Part shown: piece after piece, positions 36,350-44,729 of the stretch
How the letters are laid out: each line of letters begins with the position of its first letter
How positions within the stretch are numbered: the stretch's first letter is position 1
Assembly: GCF_002941025.1 (NCBI RefSeq)
Contig: NZ_PTJS01000001.1
Span: 8,521,064 to 8,585,063, forward strand
DNA length: 64,000 nucleotides
Reading direction: 5' to 3'
Source: Streptomyces sp. QL37
GTDB lineage: Bacteria; Actinomycetota; Actinomycetes; Streptomycetales; Streptomycetaceae
The notes under the pieces: model-generated
Seen by the model: the letters and a program-made list of their open reading frames with translations, nothing else
Told to the model about the DNA's origin: nothing
The model's database searches: none
Program-made: the position numbers and the translations under genes

Positions 36350-37441
36350 ATGAGATCAAGTCCGAAAAGGCTCCCCGCACTCCTCCTCGGTACGGCCCTT
36401 GTCGCCGGCGTCCTCGGCATCGGCACCATGGCCTCCGCCGCCAACACGGACAACAGCGCCCCGCCCTCCGCCGTCACGGCCGACACCCACAGCGGACACG
36501 TCATGGCCGTGTCCACCCAGGCCTCGGGCGACGACGCCGACGGAGACGGCTACATCCCGGCCGTACCCCAGGTCACCGGTGTCATTCCGTCCACAGCCAC
36601 CCCGCCGCCGGCCTACCACCACGAGTTCCAGGCCGGCTGCGCCGTCACCCACACCGCGCCGGACGACCCGATCGTCTACCCGGGCCAGTTCGGCAAGTCC
36701 CACGACCACACGTTCATGGGCAACACCTCCACCAACGCCGCCAGCACCACCGGCTCGCTCTACGGAGGGAACACCACCTGCAAGGCGCCCGCGGACGCCT
36801 CCGCGTACTGGATGCCCTCGCTGTACAAGGGCGACCAGAAGATCCTGCCCGTGGGCCCGCAGGTCATCTACTACAAGGCGGGCGTCACCGACTACCGCAG
36901 CGTGCGGCCCTTCCCCAAGGGCCTGCGGTTCGTCGTCGGCAACCCGATGCAGAGCGCCGAGGAGTTCCGCGGCCACAAGGGCTTCGTAGAGGGCTGGGAA
37001 TGCGGTGACAGCTTCTTCAACACCGACATCCCGGCGAACTGTCCGAACCGGCCCGACGTACAGCTCAACCTGCGCATGCAGGCCCCCAGCTGCTGGAACG
37101 GCAAGTACCTCGACACCCCCGACCACCAGAGCCACATGGCCTACCCAGTCGTCAAGCCCGGCACCAACGACAACATGTGCCCGGCCTCCCACCCCGTCGC
37201 CCTGCCGATGATCGAGTTCAAGATGGCATGGCCGGTCAACGGCGACATGTCCCAGGTCCGCCTGGCCAGCGGCCGCGGCTACTCCTTCCACTACGACTTC
37301 TTCAACGCGTGGGAGGAGCGCACCCTCAAGGCCCTGGTCGACCACTGCATCGTCGGCGGCCTCCAGTGCGACACACGGGGCTTCGACCTGTACCGCCCCG
37401 AACGCGGGACCGTGCTGAACTCCGACCACCGACTGCCCTGA
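36350..37441 (+). CDS. Secreted DUF1996-domain protein
   Basis: 363 residues with a Sec signal (MRSSPKRLPALLLGTALVAG, cleavage near SAAN). The DUF1996 domain follows, including HHEFQAGCAVTH, SHDHTFMGN, ECGDSFFNTDIPANCP, CWNGKYLDTPDHQSHMAYP and SFHYDFFNAW. Conserved His, Asp and Cys residues suggest metal or disulphide chemistry, but no activity is established for the family; many members accompany carbohydrate-binding modules and cell-surface glycan enzymes. Start ATG 36350 follows GGCAGGAG. Third secreted gene of the glycan locus, with its own terminator. Confidence 0.85.
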   Translation: MRSSPKRLPALLLGTALVAGVLGIGTMASAANTDNSAPPSAVTADTHSGHVMAVSTQASGDDADGDGYIPAVPQVTGVIPSTATPPPAYHHEFQAGCAVTHTAPDDPIVYPGQFGKSHDHTFMGNTSTNAASTTGSLYGGNTTCKAPADASAYWMPSLYKGDQKILPVGPQVIYYKAGVTDYRSVRPFPKGLRFVVGNPMQSAEEFRGHKGFVEGWECGDSFFNTDIPANCPNRPDVQLNLRMQAPSCWNGKYLDTPDHQSHMAYPVVKPGTNDNMCPASHPVALPMIEFKMAWPVNGDMSQVRLASGRGYSFHYDFFNAWEERTLKALVDHCIVGGLQCDTRGFDLYRPERGTVLNSDHRLP

Positions 37442-37461
37442 GCCGGTCGGCGATGCGCACC

Positions 37462-37500
37462 GGCCCGGTCGCCCTCTCCCGCACTCGGGGCGACCGGGCC
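37462..37500 (+). terminator. Strong GC hairpin terminator
   Basis: GGCCCGGTCGCCC (37462-37474) and GGGCGACCGGGCC (37488-37500) form a perfect 13-bp stem followed by TTC, 20 bp after the DUF1996 stop. Confidence 0.8.
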
Positions 37501-37589
37501 TTCAGCGTGCGCAGGTAACGGCCGATTAACTGATCGCTTAAATCGGGTCGAGCCATGAATCACCGAACAGGGACCGCTCAGGATTCGGC

Positions 37590-37945
37590 CTTCGCGATCT
37601 CGACCATCAAGCCCTTTCGATGCCTGTGCCGCTCGCCGCCAAGTCCTCCACCGCGTAGTCGTCGCTTCGGATGTCCGACTCCAGACGGTTGGAGAACGCC
37701 CCGAGGTTCGATCGCTGGGCCGTGACAGTATTTTTGCGTCGATCGCCGTCAGGACATTCACCGGGCCCGCCACAGCGACTCGGCCCTGCTGATCGGCCGG
37801 GGCGGCTGCGCCCTGATCCGCGGGGGTGGCCGCCCCGCCGGCGAAGAGATGCTGGATGTGGGCAGCGAAGATGTTCACCGCCAATGCCTCGTTGGTATTC
37901 GCGCCCATGTGCACGCGCAGCGTCCGGTGACGGCCAGGAAGTGAT
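37590..37945 (-). pseudogene. Flagellin C-terminal domain remnant
   Basis: Minus-strand reading gives MHMGANTNEALAVNI, then NVLTAIDAK. After a shift in an A run (about 37731) it continues as NTVTAQRSNLGAFSNRLESD, YAVEDLAASGTGIERA and, after another shift, MVEIAKAES. This order matches the end of flagellin (LQIGAN-x-GETLxVNI, INxVSxQRSxLGAxQNRLE, VENLxAAxSRIRD, EMVxFTK). No start and no N-terminal domain remain. Streptomyces are not flagellated, so this is unexpected; assignment rests on motif recall only. Confidence 0.5.
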
Positions 37946-38028
37946 CGCCGCCGGCGGAGCAGCTGGGCACGGCAGCGGCGCGCCCGGGTTCCGGCCGCGC
38001 CGCTGTCGAGCTGTGGTCAGCCCCCGGG

Positions 38029-38634
38029 TCAGTGGAGCTTGTTGACGGCGGTCTTCGTCGTGGTGCGGAAGGCGGTCAGCGGGGCGTCCTCGAGGTCGCC
38101 CATCTGGCCCCAGCGGACGAGGGTGACGGTGCGGCCGTCGCGGCCGACGGAGAACAGGTGGATGTCGGAGATGCCGATCTGCGGGTCGGCGGTGTCCAGG
38201 CTGTAGACCCAGGCGCCCTCCTCGACGGCGAGCTTGCCGTGGGAGGCGCTGACGGCCTGCAGGCCCGGGTTCTGCTGCTCCAGCAGGGGGCCGCAGCCGG
38301 CGAGGGCCCCGCGGAGGGAGCCGACCAGCTTCACGGCGTCGGCCTCGGTACGGGCGACGGTGGTGACCTGGACGCCGTTGGTGTCGAGCTCGGTGCTGAA
38401 CTCGCGGTAGCGGGTGTTCTGCGCCGGGATCTTGTACGGGGCGCAGAGGACGCCGCCGTTCTCCGGGACGCCGGTGAAGACCTGGGTGGCGGTCCACGGC
38501 GTCGACGACGGCGGCATCTGGGAGGCGGCGAGGAAGGCGGGCTGGGCAGCTGCCTGCGCCGGGGCTGTGGCGAGGGCCGCGAGGCCCAGTGCGGCAGCGG
38601 CTGCGGTGGCGAGTGCGGTGCGGAGCTTGTTCAT
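38029..38634 (-). CDS. Secreted protein of unknown function
   Basis: 201 residues. A Sec signal (MNKLRTALATAAAAALGLAA, cleavage near AQAAAQ) precedes a domain of about 170 residues with two Cys (GVLCAPY and LAGCGPLL) that could form a disulphide, and a strand-rich C-terminus. The organisation recalls small extracellular sensor or PknH-like domains, but I cannot assign a family. It is divergent from the helix-turn-helix gene at 38802, whose promoter region has been duplicated in inverted form at 39534-39794. Confidence 0.65.
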   Translation of the reverse strand: MNKLRTALATAAAAALGLAALATAPAQAAAQPAFLAASQMPPSSTPWTATQVFTGVPENGGVLCAPYKIPAQNTRYREFSTELDTNGVQVTTVARTEADAVKLVGSLRGALAGCGPLLEQQNPGLQAVSASHGKLAVEEGAWVYSLDTADPQIGISDIHLFSVGRDGRTVTLVRWGQMGDLEDAPLTAFRTTTKTAVNKLH

Positions 38635-40042
38635 GGTGGTGGATCCCCCGTCGGGTCGTTCGTTCGGTCAGTGCTCAACCAGCGTGGGGCCGGCGCGCGC
38701 CGGCCGCAACGATCACGCGCCCACCAGCCGTCCCGGAACCATTCCACCCCCGCTGACGTGCAAGGACGTGAAGGATGGGACGCAGGGTCGAGGGGGATGG
38801 AATGCCGAAGGACGCCGCCGTCGAGGAGTTCGCGGGGCTCGTGCGCGCGCTGAAGGCGCGGGACGGGAGGAGTTACGAGGCGCTGGGCCGGCGGCTGAGC
38901 GTCAGCGCGTCCACCCTCCACCGCTACTGCTCGGGCGCGACCGTCCCGGAGGAGTTCGCCGTGGTCGACCGCCTCGCCCTGCTGTGCGGGGCGGACGAGG
39001 AGGAACGGCGGGCCCTGGAGGCGGCCTGGACGGAGGCGGACCACGCCCGCCGCCGAGCGGCCTCGCCCGCGCCCACGCCTGTGCCGGTCGTGGCGGCCGC
39101 GCCGGAATCGAACCCGGAACCGTCCGGGGCGGAACCGGGCCCCGGCCCCGCCCCGGACGGTTCCGGGTTCGATTCCGGCGCGGCCGCCACGACCGGCACA
39201 GGCGTGGGCGCGGGCGAGGCCGCTCGGCGGCGGGCGTGGTCCGCCTCCGTCCAGGCCGCCTCCAGGGCCCGCCGTTCCTCCTCGTCCGCCCCGCACAGCA
39301 GGGCGAGGCGGTCGACCACGGCGAACTCCTCCGGGACGGTCGCGCCCGAGCAGTAGCGGTGGAGGGTGGACGCGCTGACGCGCAGCCGCCCTCCCAGAGC
39401 TGGGAACCGATGCTCCAGGTGAAGGGGAGGGGGGCGGCGATCCGCCCCGGAGCGGTGGAAGCGGGAGCGGGGGCGGAAGTTGTACGGGTGGGGCGGCCGA
39501 GCAGGGTGGCGGCGAGAGCGAGCACGACGAGGGCGACGGCGGCGTCCTTCGGCATTCCATCCCCCTCGACCCTGCGTCCCATCCTTCACGTCCTTGCACG
39601 TCAGCGGGGGTGGAATGGTTCCGGGACGGCTGGTGGGCGCGTGATCGTTGCGGCCGGCGCGCGCCGGCCCCACGCTGGTTGAGCACTGACCGAACGAACG
39701 ACCCGACGGGGGATCCACCACCATGAACAAGCTCCGCACCGCACTCGCCACCGCAGCCGCTGCCGCACTGGGCCTCGCGGCCCTCGCCACAGCCCGGGCC
39801 CACGCCTGTGCCGGTCGTGGCGGCCGCGCCGGAATCGAACCCGGAACCGTCCGGGGCGGAACCGGGCCCCGGCCCCGCCCGGATCGAAACCCGGACCGGC
39901 CGGGGGGGGCCCGGGCCCCCCGCGCGGTCGCCCCGCCGCCGGTCGCGGCCGACTCCGGGGCGTGGGCCGGGACACACGATGCCGTGCACGGCATCGTGTG
40001 TCCCGGCCCACGCCCCGGAGTCGGCCGCGACCGGCGGCGGGG
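38563..40042. repeat. Cluster of nested inverted and direct duplications
   Basis: Main palindrome: 38899-39132 and 39148-39381, a near-perfect inverted repeat with a 15-base loop. Second: 38563-38823 repeated inverted at 39534-39794. Between these, about 39382-39545 is the reverse complement of about 40478-40641. A third, perfect 112-bp palindrome spans 39931-40042 and copies 40665-40741. Direct copies of the first blocks recur at 40071-40160 and 40309-40451. Junctions sit at short homologies such as GGCGGCTG and GACGCCGCCGTCG, the pattern of template switching. Confidence 0.85.
38802..39356 (+). pseudogene. Helix-turn-helix regulator, N-terminal part ending in a palindrome
   Basis: MPKDAAVEEFAGLVRALKAR, then YEALGRRLSVSASTLHRYCS is an Xre-type helix-turn-helix found in many Streptomyces regulators with a C-terminal membrane and extracellular part. 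GAGGGGG lies 6 bp before ATG 38802. After about residue 110 the sequence turns into its own reverse complement, so the frame runs to a false stop at 39356. The real continuation is probably the segment at 40475-41238. Confidence 0.65.
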
Positions 40043-40474
40043 AAGGCGGGCTGTGCAACTGCCTGGGCCCGGGCTGTGGCGAGGGCCGCGAGGCCCAGTG
40101 CGGCAGCGGCTGCGGTGGCGAGTGCGGTGCGGAGCTTGTTCCTGGTGGTGGATCCCCCGCCCGGCACGGGCGGGGGCGGGGCCGCTGGGGGGCGGGCCAC
40201 GCCCGCCGCCGAGCGGCCTCGCCCCCGCCCCCCCCCCGCCCAGCCGCCCCGCCCGCCCCCCTCCCCTTCACCTGGAGCATCGGTTCCCAGCTCTGGGAGG
40301 GCGGCTGCGCGTCAGCGCGTCCACCCTCCACCGCTACTGCTCGGGCGCGACCGTCCCGGAGGAGTTCGCCGTGGTCGACCGCCTCGCCCTGCTGTGCGGG
40401 GCGGACGAGGAGGAACGGCGGGCCCTGGAGGCGGCCTGGACGGAGGCGGACCCCGCTGTGCCGCCGCCGCCCAG

Positions 40475-41238
40475 ACGCCGCCGTCGCCCTCGTCGTGCTC
40501 GCTCTCGCCGCCACCCTGCTCGGCCGCCCCACCCGTACAACTTCCGCCCCCGCTCCCGCTTCCACCGCTCCGGGGCGGATCGCCGCCCCCCTCCCCTTCA
40601 CCTGGAGCATCGGTTCCCAGCTCTGGGAGGGCGGCTGCGGGCACACCTACCTCGTGGACCGGGCCCCCCGCGCGGTCGCCCCGCCGCCGGTCGCGGCCGA
40701 CTCCGGGGCGTGGGCCGGGACACACGATGCCGTGCACGGCGGGGAGGCGCTGGTGCGGATCACGGTCCAGGGCCGGTCACCGTCCGACGCCGTCGTCCTC
40801 CATGCCCTGCACGTGCGCTTGGTCGACCGCGCCGCGCCGCTGCCGTGGAACGCGTACCGGATGGACAACGGCTGTGGCGGCGCCGTCACCCCGCGCCACT
40901 TCGCCGTGGACCTCGACCGGCCGCGCCCGCTCGCGAGGCCCGTCGACGGCCTTGACGCCTCCGGCGCCGAGGTCCGGAAGATCCCGGCCGTCTCCTTCCC
41001 GTACAAGGTCACCTCCTCCGACCCCGAAGAGCTGCTGGTCTCCGCGCGGACGGCGGGATGCGACTGCCGCTGGTACCTGGAGCTGGAGTGGAGCGCCGGG
41101 GGCGGTACGGGGACGGTGCGGATCACGGACGGCGGGAAGCCGTTCCGCACGAGCGGGACCAGAGGGAGGCCGGCGTACGTGCACGACTCCGCCGAAGGGC
41201 ACTGGATCACAGACTCGGACTCTGGACAGACCGGGTGA
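40475..41238 (+). pseudogene. C-terminal membrane and extracellular part of the split regulator
   Basis: Reads RRRPDAAVALVVLALAATLL (one membrane helix), a Thr/Pro/Ala linker, then an extracellular domain: TWSIGSQLWEGGCGHTYLVD, PPVAADSGAWAGTHDAVHGG, NAYRMDNGCGGAVTPRHFAV, ARTAGCDCRWYLELEWSAGG and a stop at 41238. Cys pairs suggest disulphides. It has no start of its own and is out of frame with the nearest helix-turn-helix copy (40309-40451), so the gene is broken as assembled. In an intact gene it would be the sensor half of a one-pass membrane regulator. Confidence 0.6.
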
Positions 41239-41356
41239 CGTAACTTCGACCGACATAGGCTGAGCAAGCGCTTAGACCGTGGCCTGTGTGGTGAAGCGTC
41301 GTTGACGTCGGTATGGGGCGGGGTACTTGGGGTTGGATCGTTCCGGACGGGCTGTA

Positions 41357-41800
41357 GGGGATCGCGGAGCCGCTGATCCCACCGTCGAGGGTGCGGCGAC
41401 GGGACGCAGGACACGCCTGATGAGACGCTGTTCGCCGCGATCATCTATGTGCTGGTCAGCGGATGTGCCTGGCGGGCGTTGCCGCCGTGCTTCGGGATAT
41501 CGAAGTCGACGGCACACCGCAGGTTCCTGATCTGGTCGAGAGCCGGTGTCCGGGGCCGGCTGCACGGGGAGATCCTGCACCGCCTGGACGACGCCGGCCT
41601 GCTCGACTTGTCCCGGGCCGTGCTCGATTCCGCGCACGTCGGGGCTAAAAAAGGGGCGAACTTACAGGTCCGAGCCCCGTGGACCGGGGCAAGCCGGGTT
41701 CCAAGATGCACGTCCTGTCGGATGCGAACGGACTACCCCTCCTCGTCGGCCTCTCCGCGGCCGACACTCACGGCAGCCAAGCCCTGAAGCCCTTCACACG
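41357..41800 (+). pseudogene. IS5-family transposase remnant (partner of 22853)
   Basis: Encodes DETLFAAIIYVLVSGCAWRA, ISKSTAHRRFLIWSRAGVRG and LLDLSRAVLDSAHVGAKKGA. After a frameshift near 41665 it continues DRGKPGSKMHVLSDANGLPL and GLSAADTHGSQALKPF, the second catalytic Asp region. It stops at about 41800, where a truncated SMI1/KNR4 gene begins on the other strand. The C-terminal third is missing, so it is inactive. Confidence 0.75.
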
Positions 41801-42182
41801 CTGCCTGGTAGGCGTTGTGGTCCGTGAAGTTCTCCGCCAGCGGCTCGCGTGCGTCCAGCTCGTCCCCGTAAGCACGGTAGGAGTCGGGATGCGGGAAGTC
41901 GGTGGTGAGCAGCCCGTAGTTGGTGTCCGAATCCGCTTGCCAGCCCCAGCCTGCCGTGGACCGGTACAGGCGGTTCACCGGGCCGCCGGCGTCGTGCCGG
42001 AGCAAGTACTCGCGGTACTGGTCCGGGAACGCGATGCCCAACTCCGCCTCCGCTTCCCGGATCTCGGCTTCGGACAGCGCTGCCACCGGGCGGTCACCCG
42101 GCCGGGAGCGGGGAGAGGTGAGCTCGTCGAAGCGCCGCCCCTGGGCTATGCGTCGCGCTTCCGCCATCCAGTCGGTCGCCAT
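41733..42182 (-). pseudogene. SMI1/KNR4-family protein truncated by IS5
   Basis: MATDWMAEARRIAQGRRFDE, LSEAEIREAEAELGIAFPDQ, YREYLLRHDAGGPVNRLYR and GLLTTDFPHPDSYRAYGDEL are typical SMI1/KNR4 (SUKH) residues. The natural sequence ends at about ENFTDHNAYQA (near 41803), after which the frame continues through IS5 sequence to 41733. SUKH proteins are often immunity proteins of contact-dependent or polymorphic toxins; no toxin gene is seen nearby. About one third of the protein is lost. Confidence 0.75.
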
Positions 42183-42305
42183 ACGGGTGAGGTTAGACCG
42201 TGGTCGGTCATGCAGGACGAACCACCGCTCCCCTTACATCTCGAAGGGCCTGGAACCGCCACCGATGAGCGGAGGTGAACAGGACGGAGATGAGGAGGAG
42301 GGGCG

Positions 42306-42572
42306 ATGGAGCTCGTCGTTCTGCTGGTGCTGGTCGTGCTGGCACCGTCTGTGAAGAAACTGGTCAAGAGCCTGGCGGCCCGTCATCGTGCCGAGGGGGA
42401 AGCAACTTTGATCCGGGCCCAGGGGTGGGCCGACAGCACTCGGGCCCTCGCCAAGGCCGAGATCGTCCGAGCGAAGGCGGCGGAAGTGCGGCGGACGAGG
42501 AGCATCGTCGTCCATCCTCTGAGCCAATGCGAAGGAACCGGCAAGCAACGGGGGAAGAAGAGCCGTGGTTGA
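42306..42572 (+). CDS. Small membrane-anchored protein coupled to sigma-like gene
   Basis: 88 residues. The N-terminal MELVVLLVLVVLAPSV is a single membrane helix, followed by a basic, Ala-rich helical tail (SLAARHRAEGEATLIRAQGW and AKAEIVRAKAAEVRRTRSIV) likely to form a coiled coil in the cytoplasm. GAGGAGG precedes ATG 42306. Its stop overlaps the GTG of the sigma-like gene by 8 bp, so the two are translated together. Function unknown; it could be a partner or anchor for the next protein. Confidence 0.65.
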   Translation: MELVVLLVLVVLAPSVKKLVKSLAARHRAEGEATLIRAQGWADSTRALAKAEIVRAKAAEVRRTRSIVVHPLSQCEGTGKQRGKKSRG

Positions 42573-43557
42573 ACCGGGCCAGAAGGCAGCAGCCGCGCTG
42601 GCTGCGATGTACGTGGACAAGGAGAGGGATCTCTTCGCTCACGCTCGTCGGTGTCTTGCGCAAGAGAGCATCCCCGAGTCGCGCCTGGCGGTCGAGGACC
42701 TGGTGCAGGAGGCGATGGCCGTCACCCTGGCCAACTGCTCCAAGCAGCCGATCGACAACCTCGCCGGCTACGTGTACAGGGTCATCTCGAACAAGGTCCG
42801 CGACGAGAGCCGGCGGATCGGAGTGGCTCAGCCGATCGACACGAGCCTTCCCTCCGTCGATCAGAACCGCTTCATCCACGTATCCGCTCTCGAAGAGGTC
42901 GGGCAGGACGACGCCGCGGGCTACCTCGATCTCGAGGAGGCTCTGCTGACCCTGCCGAAGCAGCAGCAGCGCATGGTCATGCTCGCCAAGGGGTTCGACT
43001 ACACCCATGCCGAGATCGCCGGCATCACAGGTCTTCACAGGGGGACAGCCGCCCAGCACGTCAGGCGGGGGACACGTGCGCTGACTCTCCTCCTGACCGG
43101 CACGGCAGGCTGCCTGGCCTTCGCGCTCGTGACCTGTTTCGCGTCCTTCGGCGGAGGCGAGCTCATTCCTGCCGGCAGCCCCGGGATCAGGGCTGCCGTT
43201 CGACGGTTCGATGGGTACTCGCCGTGGGCCACGACTCTCTCGGTACTGGTGCTGAGCGCCCTGCTGGGACTCGTGTGGGCCATCAGGAGGGCAACGGTTC
43301 TCCGGGCTGAGGCCAGGAGCGCCCACCTGTTTCGGATCGTCCGGCAGATGCAGGAAGTGCAGAGGTACGGAGGCGCACTCAGCAGTCTGGGCCGCGAACC
43401 TACGGACGAGGAGTTCGCGAGGGAACTGGACGTCGTACCGGAACTCATCGCGGAGGCCAGGCTCCACGTCAGCCACGTGATGGAGGACATCAATGGCAGA
43501 GGCGTAGACATTCGGACATGGACCAAACTCCATTACCCCAAGCCTTACGGGGGATGA
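42565..43557 (+). CDS. ECF sigma-like protein with two membrane helices
   Basis: 330 residues. Sigma-70 region 2 covers about 20-85 (ESRLAVEDLVQEAMAVTL, GYVYRVISNKVRDESRR), and region 4 covers 123-172 (LEEALLTLPKQQQRMVML, DYTHAEIAGITGLHRGTAAQ). Two membrane helices follow at about 173-195 and 221-240, then a soluble C-terminal domain ending in a helical EEFARELDVVPELIAEARLH segment. ECF factors are normally soluble and end after region 4, so this is an unusual fusion. It might tether a sigma factor to the membrane until a signal releases it (inference). Confidence 0.75.
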   Translation: MVEPGQKAAAALAAMYVDKERDLFAHARRCLAQESIPESRLAVEDLVQEAMAVTLANCSKQPIDNLAGYVYRVISNKVRDESRRIGVAQPIDTSLPSVDQNRFIHVSALEEVGQDDAAGYLDLEEALLTLPKQQQRMVMLAKGFDYTHAEIAGITGLHRGTAAQHVRRGTRALTLLLTGTAGCLAFALVTCFASFGGGELIPAGSPGIRAAVRRFDGYSPWATTLSVLVLSALLGLVWAIRRATVLRAEARSAHLFRIVRQMQEVQRYGGALSSLGREPTDEEFARELDVVPELIAEARLHVSHVMEDINGRGVDIRTWTKLHYPKPYGG

Positions 43558-43612
43558 CGTCTGGCGATGTTCACGACTTCGGGCGGTGTTTGTTCACCAC
43601 TTCGGACGGCAC
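43556..43612 (+). repeat. Left arm of 57-bp imperfect inverted repeat
   Basis: Starts GACGTCTGGCGATGTTCACG and contains two tandem copies of GTTCACnACTTCGG. It matches the reverse complement of 45868-45924 at 48 of 57 positions. The arm begins inside the stop codon of the sigma-like gene. TGTTCAC at its inner start resembles transposon ends. Confidence 0.75.
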
Positions 43613-43665
43613 CGTGCCTTGGCACTGGTCGATTGGCCGCCGGGGTCTTGGAACTACTCGTTCGG

Positions 43666-44640
43666 TCAGGGACGGAAGGTGCGGCGATAGGTGTCGGGCG
43701 GGACGCCGACGCTGCGGTGGAAGTGGCGGCGCAAGGTGGTGGCGGTGCCCATGCCGGTGGCCGAGGCGATGGTGTCCACGGTGGCGTCGGTGGTCTCCAG
43801 CAGTTCCTGGGCGTGGCGAATGCGCTGGGCGTGGAGCCATTGCAGTGGCGTGTTGCCGGTGAGGTGCTTGAAGTGGCGGCCGAGGTGGCGTGAGCTCATG
43901 CGGGCCCGGCGGGCCAGGTCCTCCACGGTCAGCGGCTGGTCCAGCCGCTCCAGCACCCAGGGGAAGAGCTCGCCCAGGGGGTGGTTGCCCGCTGCGGGGA
44001 GGGGGGTGGCGATGAACTGGGCCTGGCCGCCGTCGCGGTGAGGCGGGACGACCAGGCGTCGGGCGATCTTGTTGGCGGTGGCCGAGCCGTGGTCGAGGCG
44101 GACCAGGTGCAGGCACAGGTCCATGGCGGCGGCTTTGCCCGCCGAGGTGAGGACGTCGCCGTCGTCGACGTAGAGGACGTCCGGATCGACGGTGGCCGCC
44201 GGGTGGCGTCGGGCCAGTTCCCGGGTGTGGGCCCAGTGTGTGGTGGCGCGCCTGCCGTCGAGCAGTCCTGCCGCGCCCAGTACGAAGGCGCCCGTGCACA
44301 GCGAGGCCACGCGGGCACCGGCCGCGTGGGCCGCACGCACCGCCTCGACCAGTTCGGCGGGCGGGTCGCGCTCGGTGTCGGCCCAGCCAGGGACGATCAC
44401 TGTGTCCGCGTGCGCGAGGTGGTCGAGCCCCTGATCGGGTTCCAGGCGGAAGCGGCCGACGTGCACCCTACCGCTCCCGCAGAGGGAGAAGTCGTACCAG
44501 GGCTCCACGATGTGAGTCAGGTCGGCTCCGAAGACCTCGACGGCCACGGACAGTTCGTAGTGGAGCATGCCGTCGGTGACGGCCAGTGCAACAGCGGGCA
44601 TGTCCGAAACTGTACGCGGCATGTCGTTTCCGACGCTCAC
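43666..44640 (-). CDS. GlxA-type AraC-family regulator (DJ-1/PfpI + HTH)
   Basis: 324 residues. The N-terminal DJ-1/PfpI-like domain (about 15-180) includes IVPGWAD and the nucleophile-elbow-like SLCTGAFVLGAAG. The C-terminal AraC domain has two helix-turn-helix units (LTVEDLARRARMSSRHLGRH and VDTIASATGMGTATTLRRHF). Starts at GTG 44640, ATG 44622 or ATG 44601 are all possible. It is divergent from the reductase at 44730 and probably controls it. Both genes lie inside the 43556-45924 inverted repeat. Confidence 0.88.
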   Translation of the reverse strand: MSVGNDMPRTVSDMPAVALAVTDGMLHYELSVAVEVFGADLTHIVEPWYDFSLCGSGRVHVGRFRLEPDQGLDHLAHADTVIVPGWADTERDPPAELVEAVRAAHAAGARVASLCTGAFVLGAAGLLDGRRATTHWAHTRELARRHPAATVDPDVLYVDDGDVLTSAGKAAAMDLCLHLVRLDHGSATANKIARRLVVPPHRDGGQAQFIATPLPAAGNHPLGELFPWVLERLDQPLTVEDLARRARMSSRHLGRHFKHLTGNTPLQWLHAQRIRHAQELLETTDATVDTIASATGMGTATTLRRHFHRSVGVPPDTYRRTFRP

Positions 44641-44729
44641 CCGGGGCGCTGCCGGAGGGACAGGATGTGGATCTCAGGCCGCGGCGGATCGACCTCGCAG
44701 CGGGCGTTCGAGTACACGGGAGCGGTCTC

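Noticed and set aside
39105..39180. GGTTCCGGGTTCGATTCC resembles a tRNA T-arm
   Set aside because: It is part of the palindrome in the regulator gene. No D-arm, anticodon arm or acceptor stem can be fitted around either copy.
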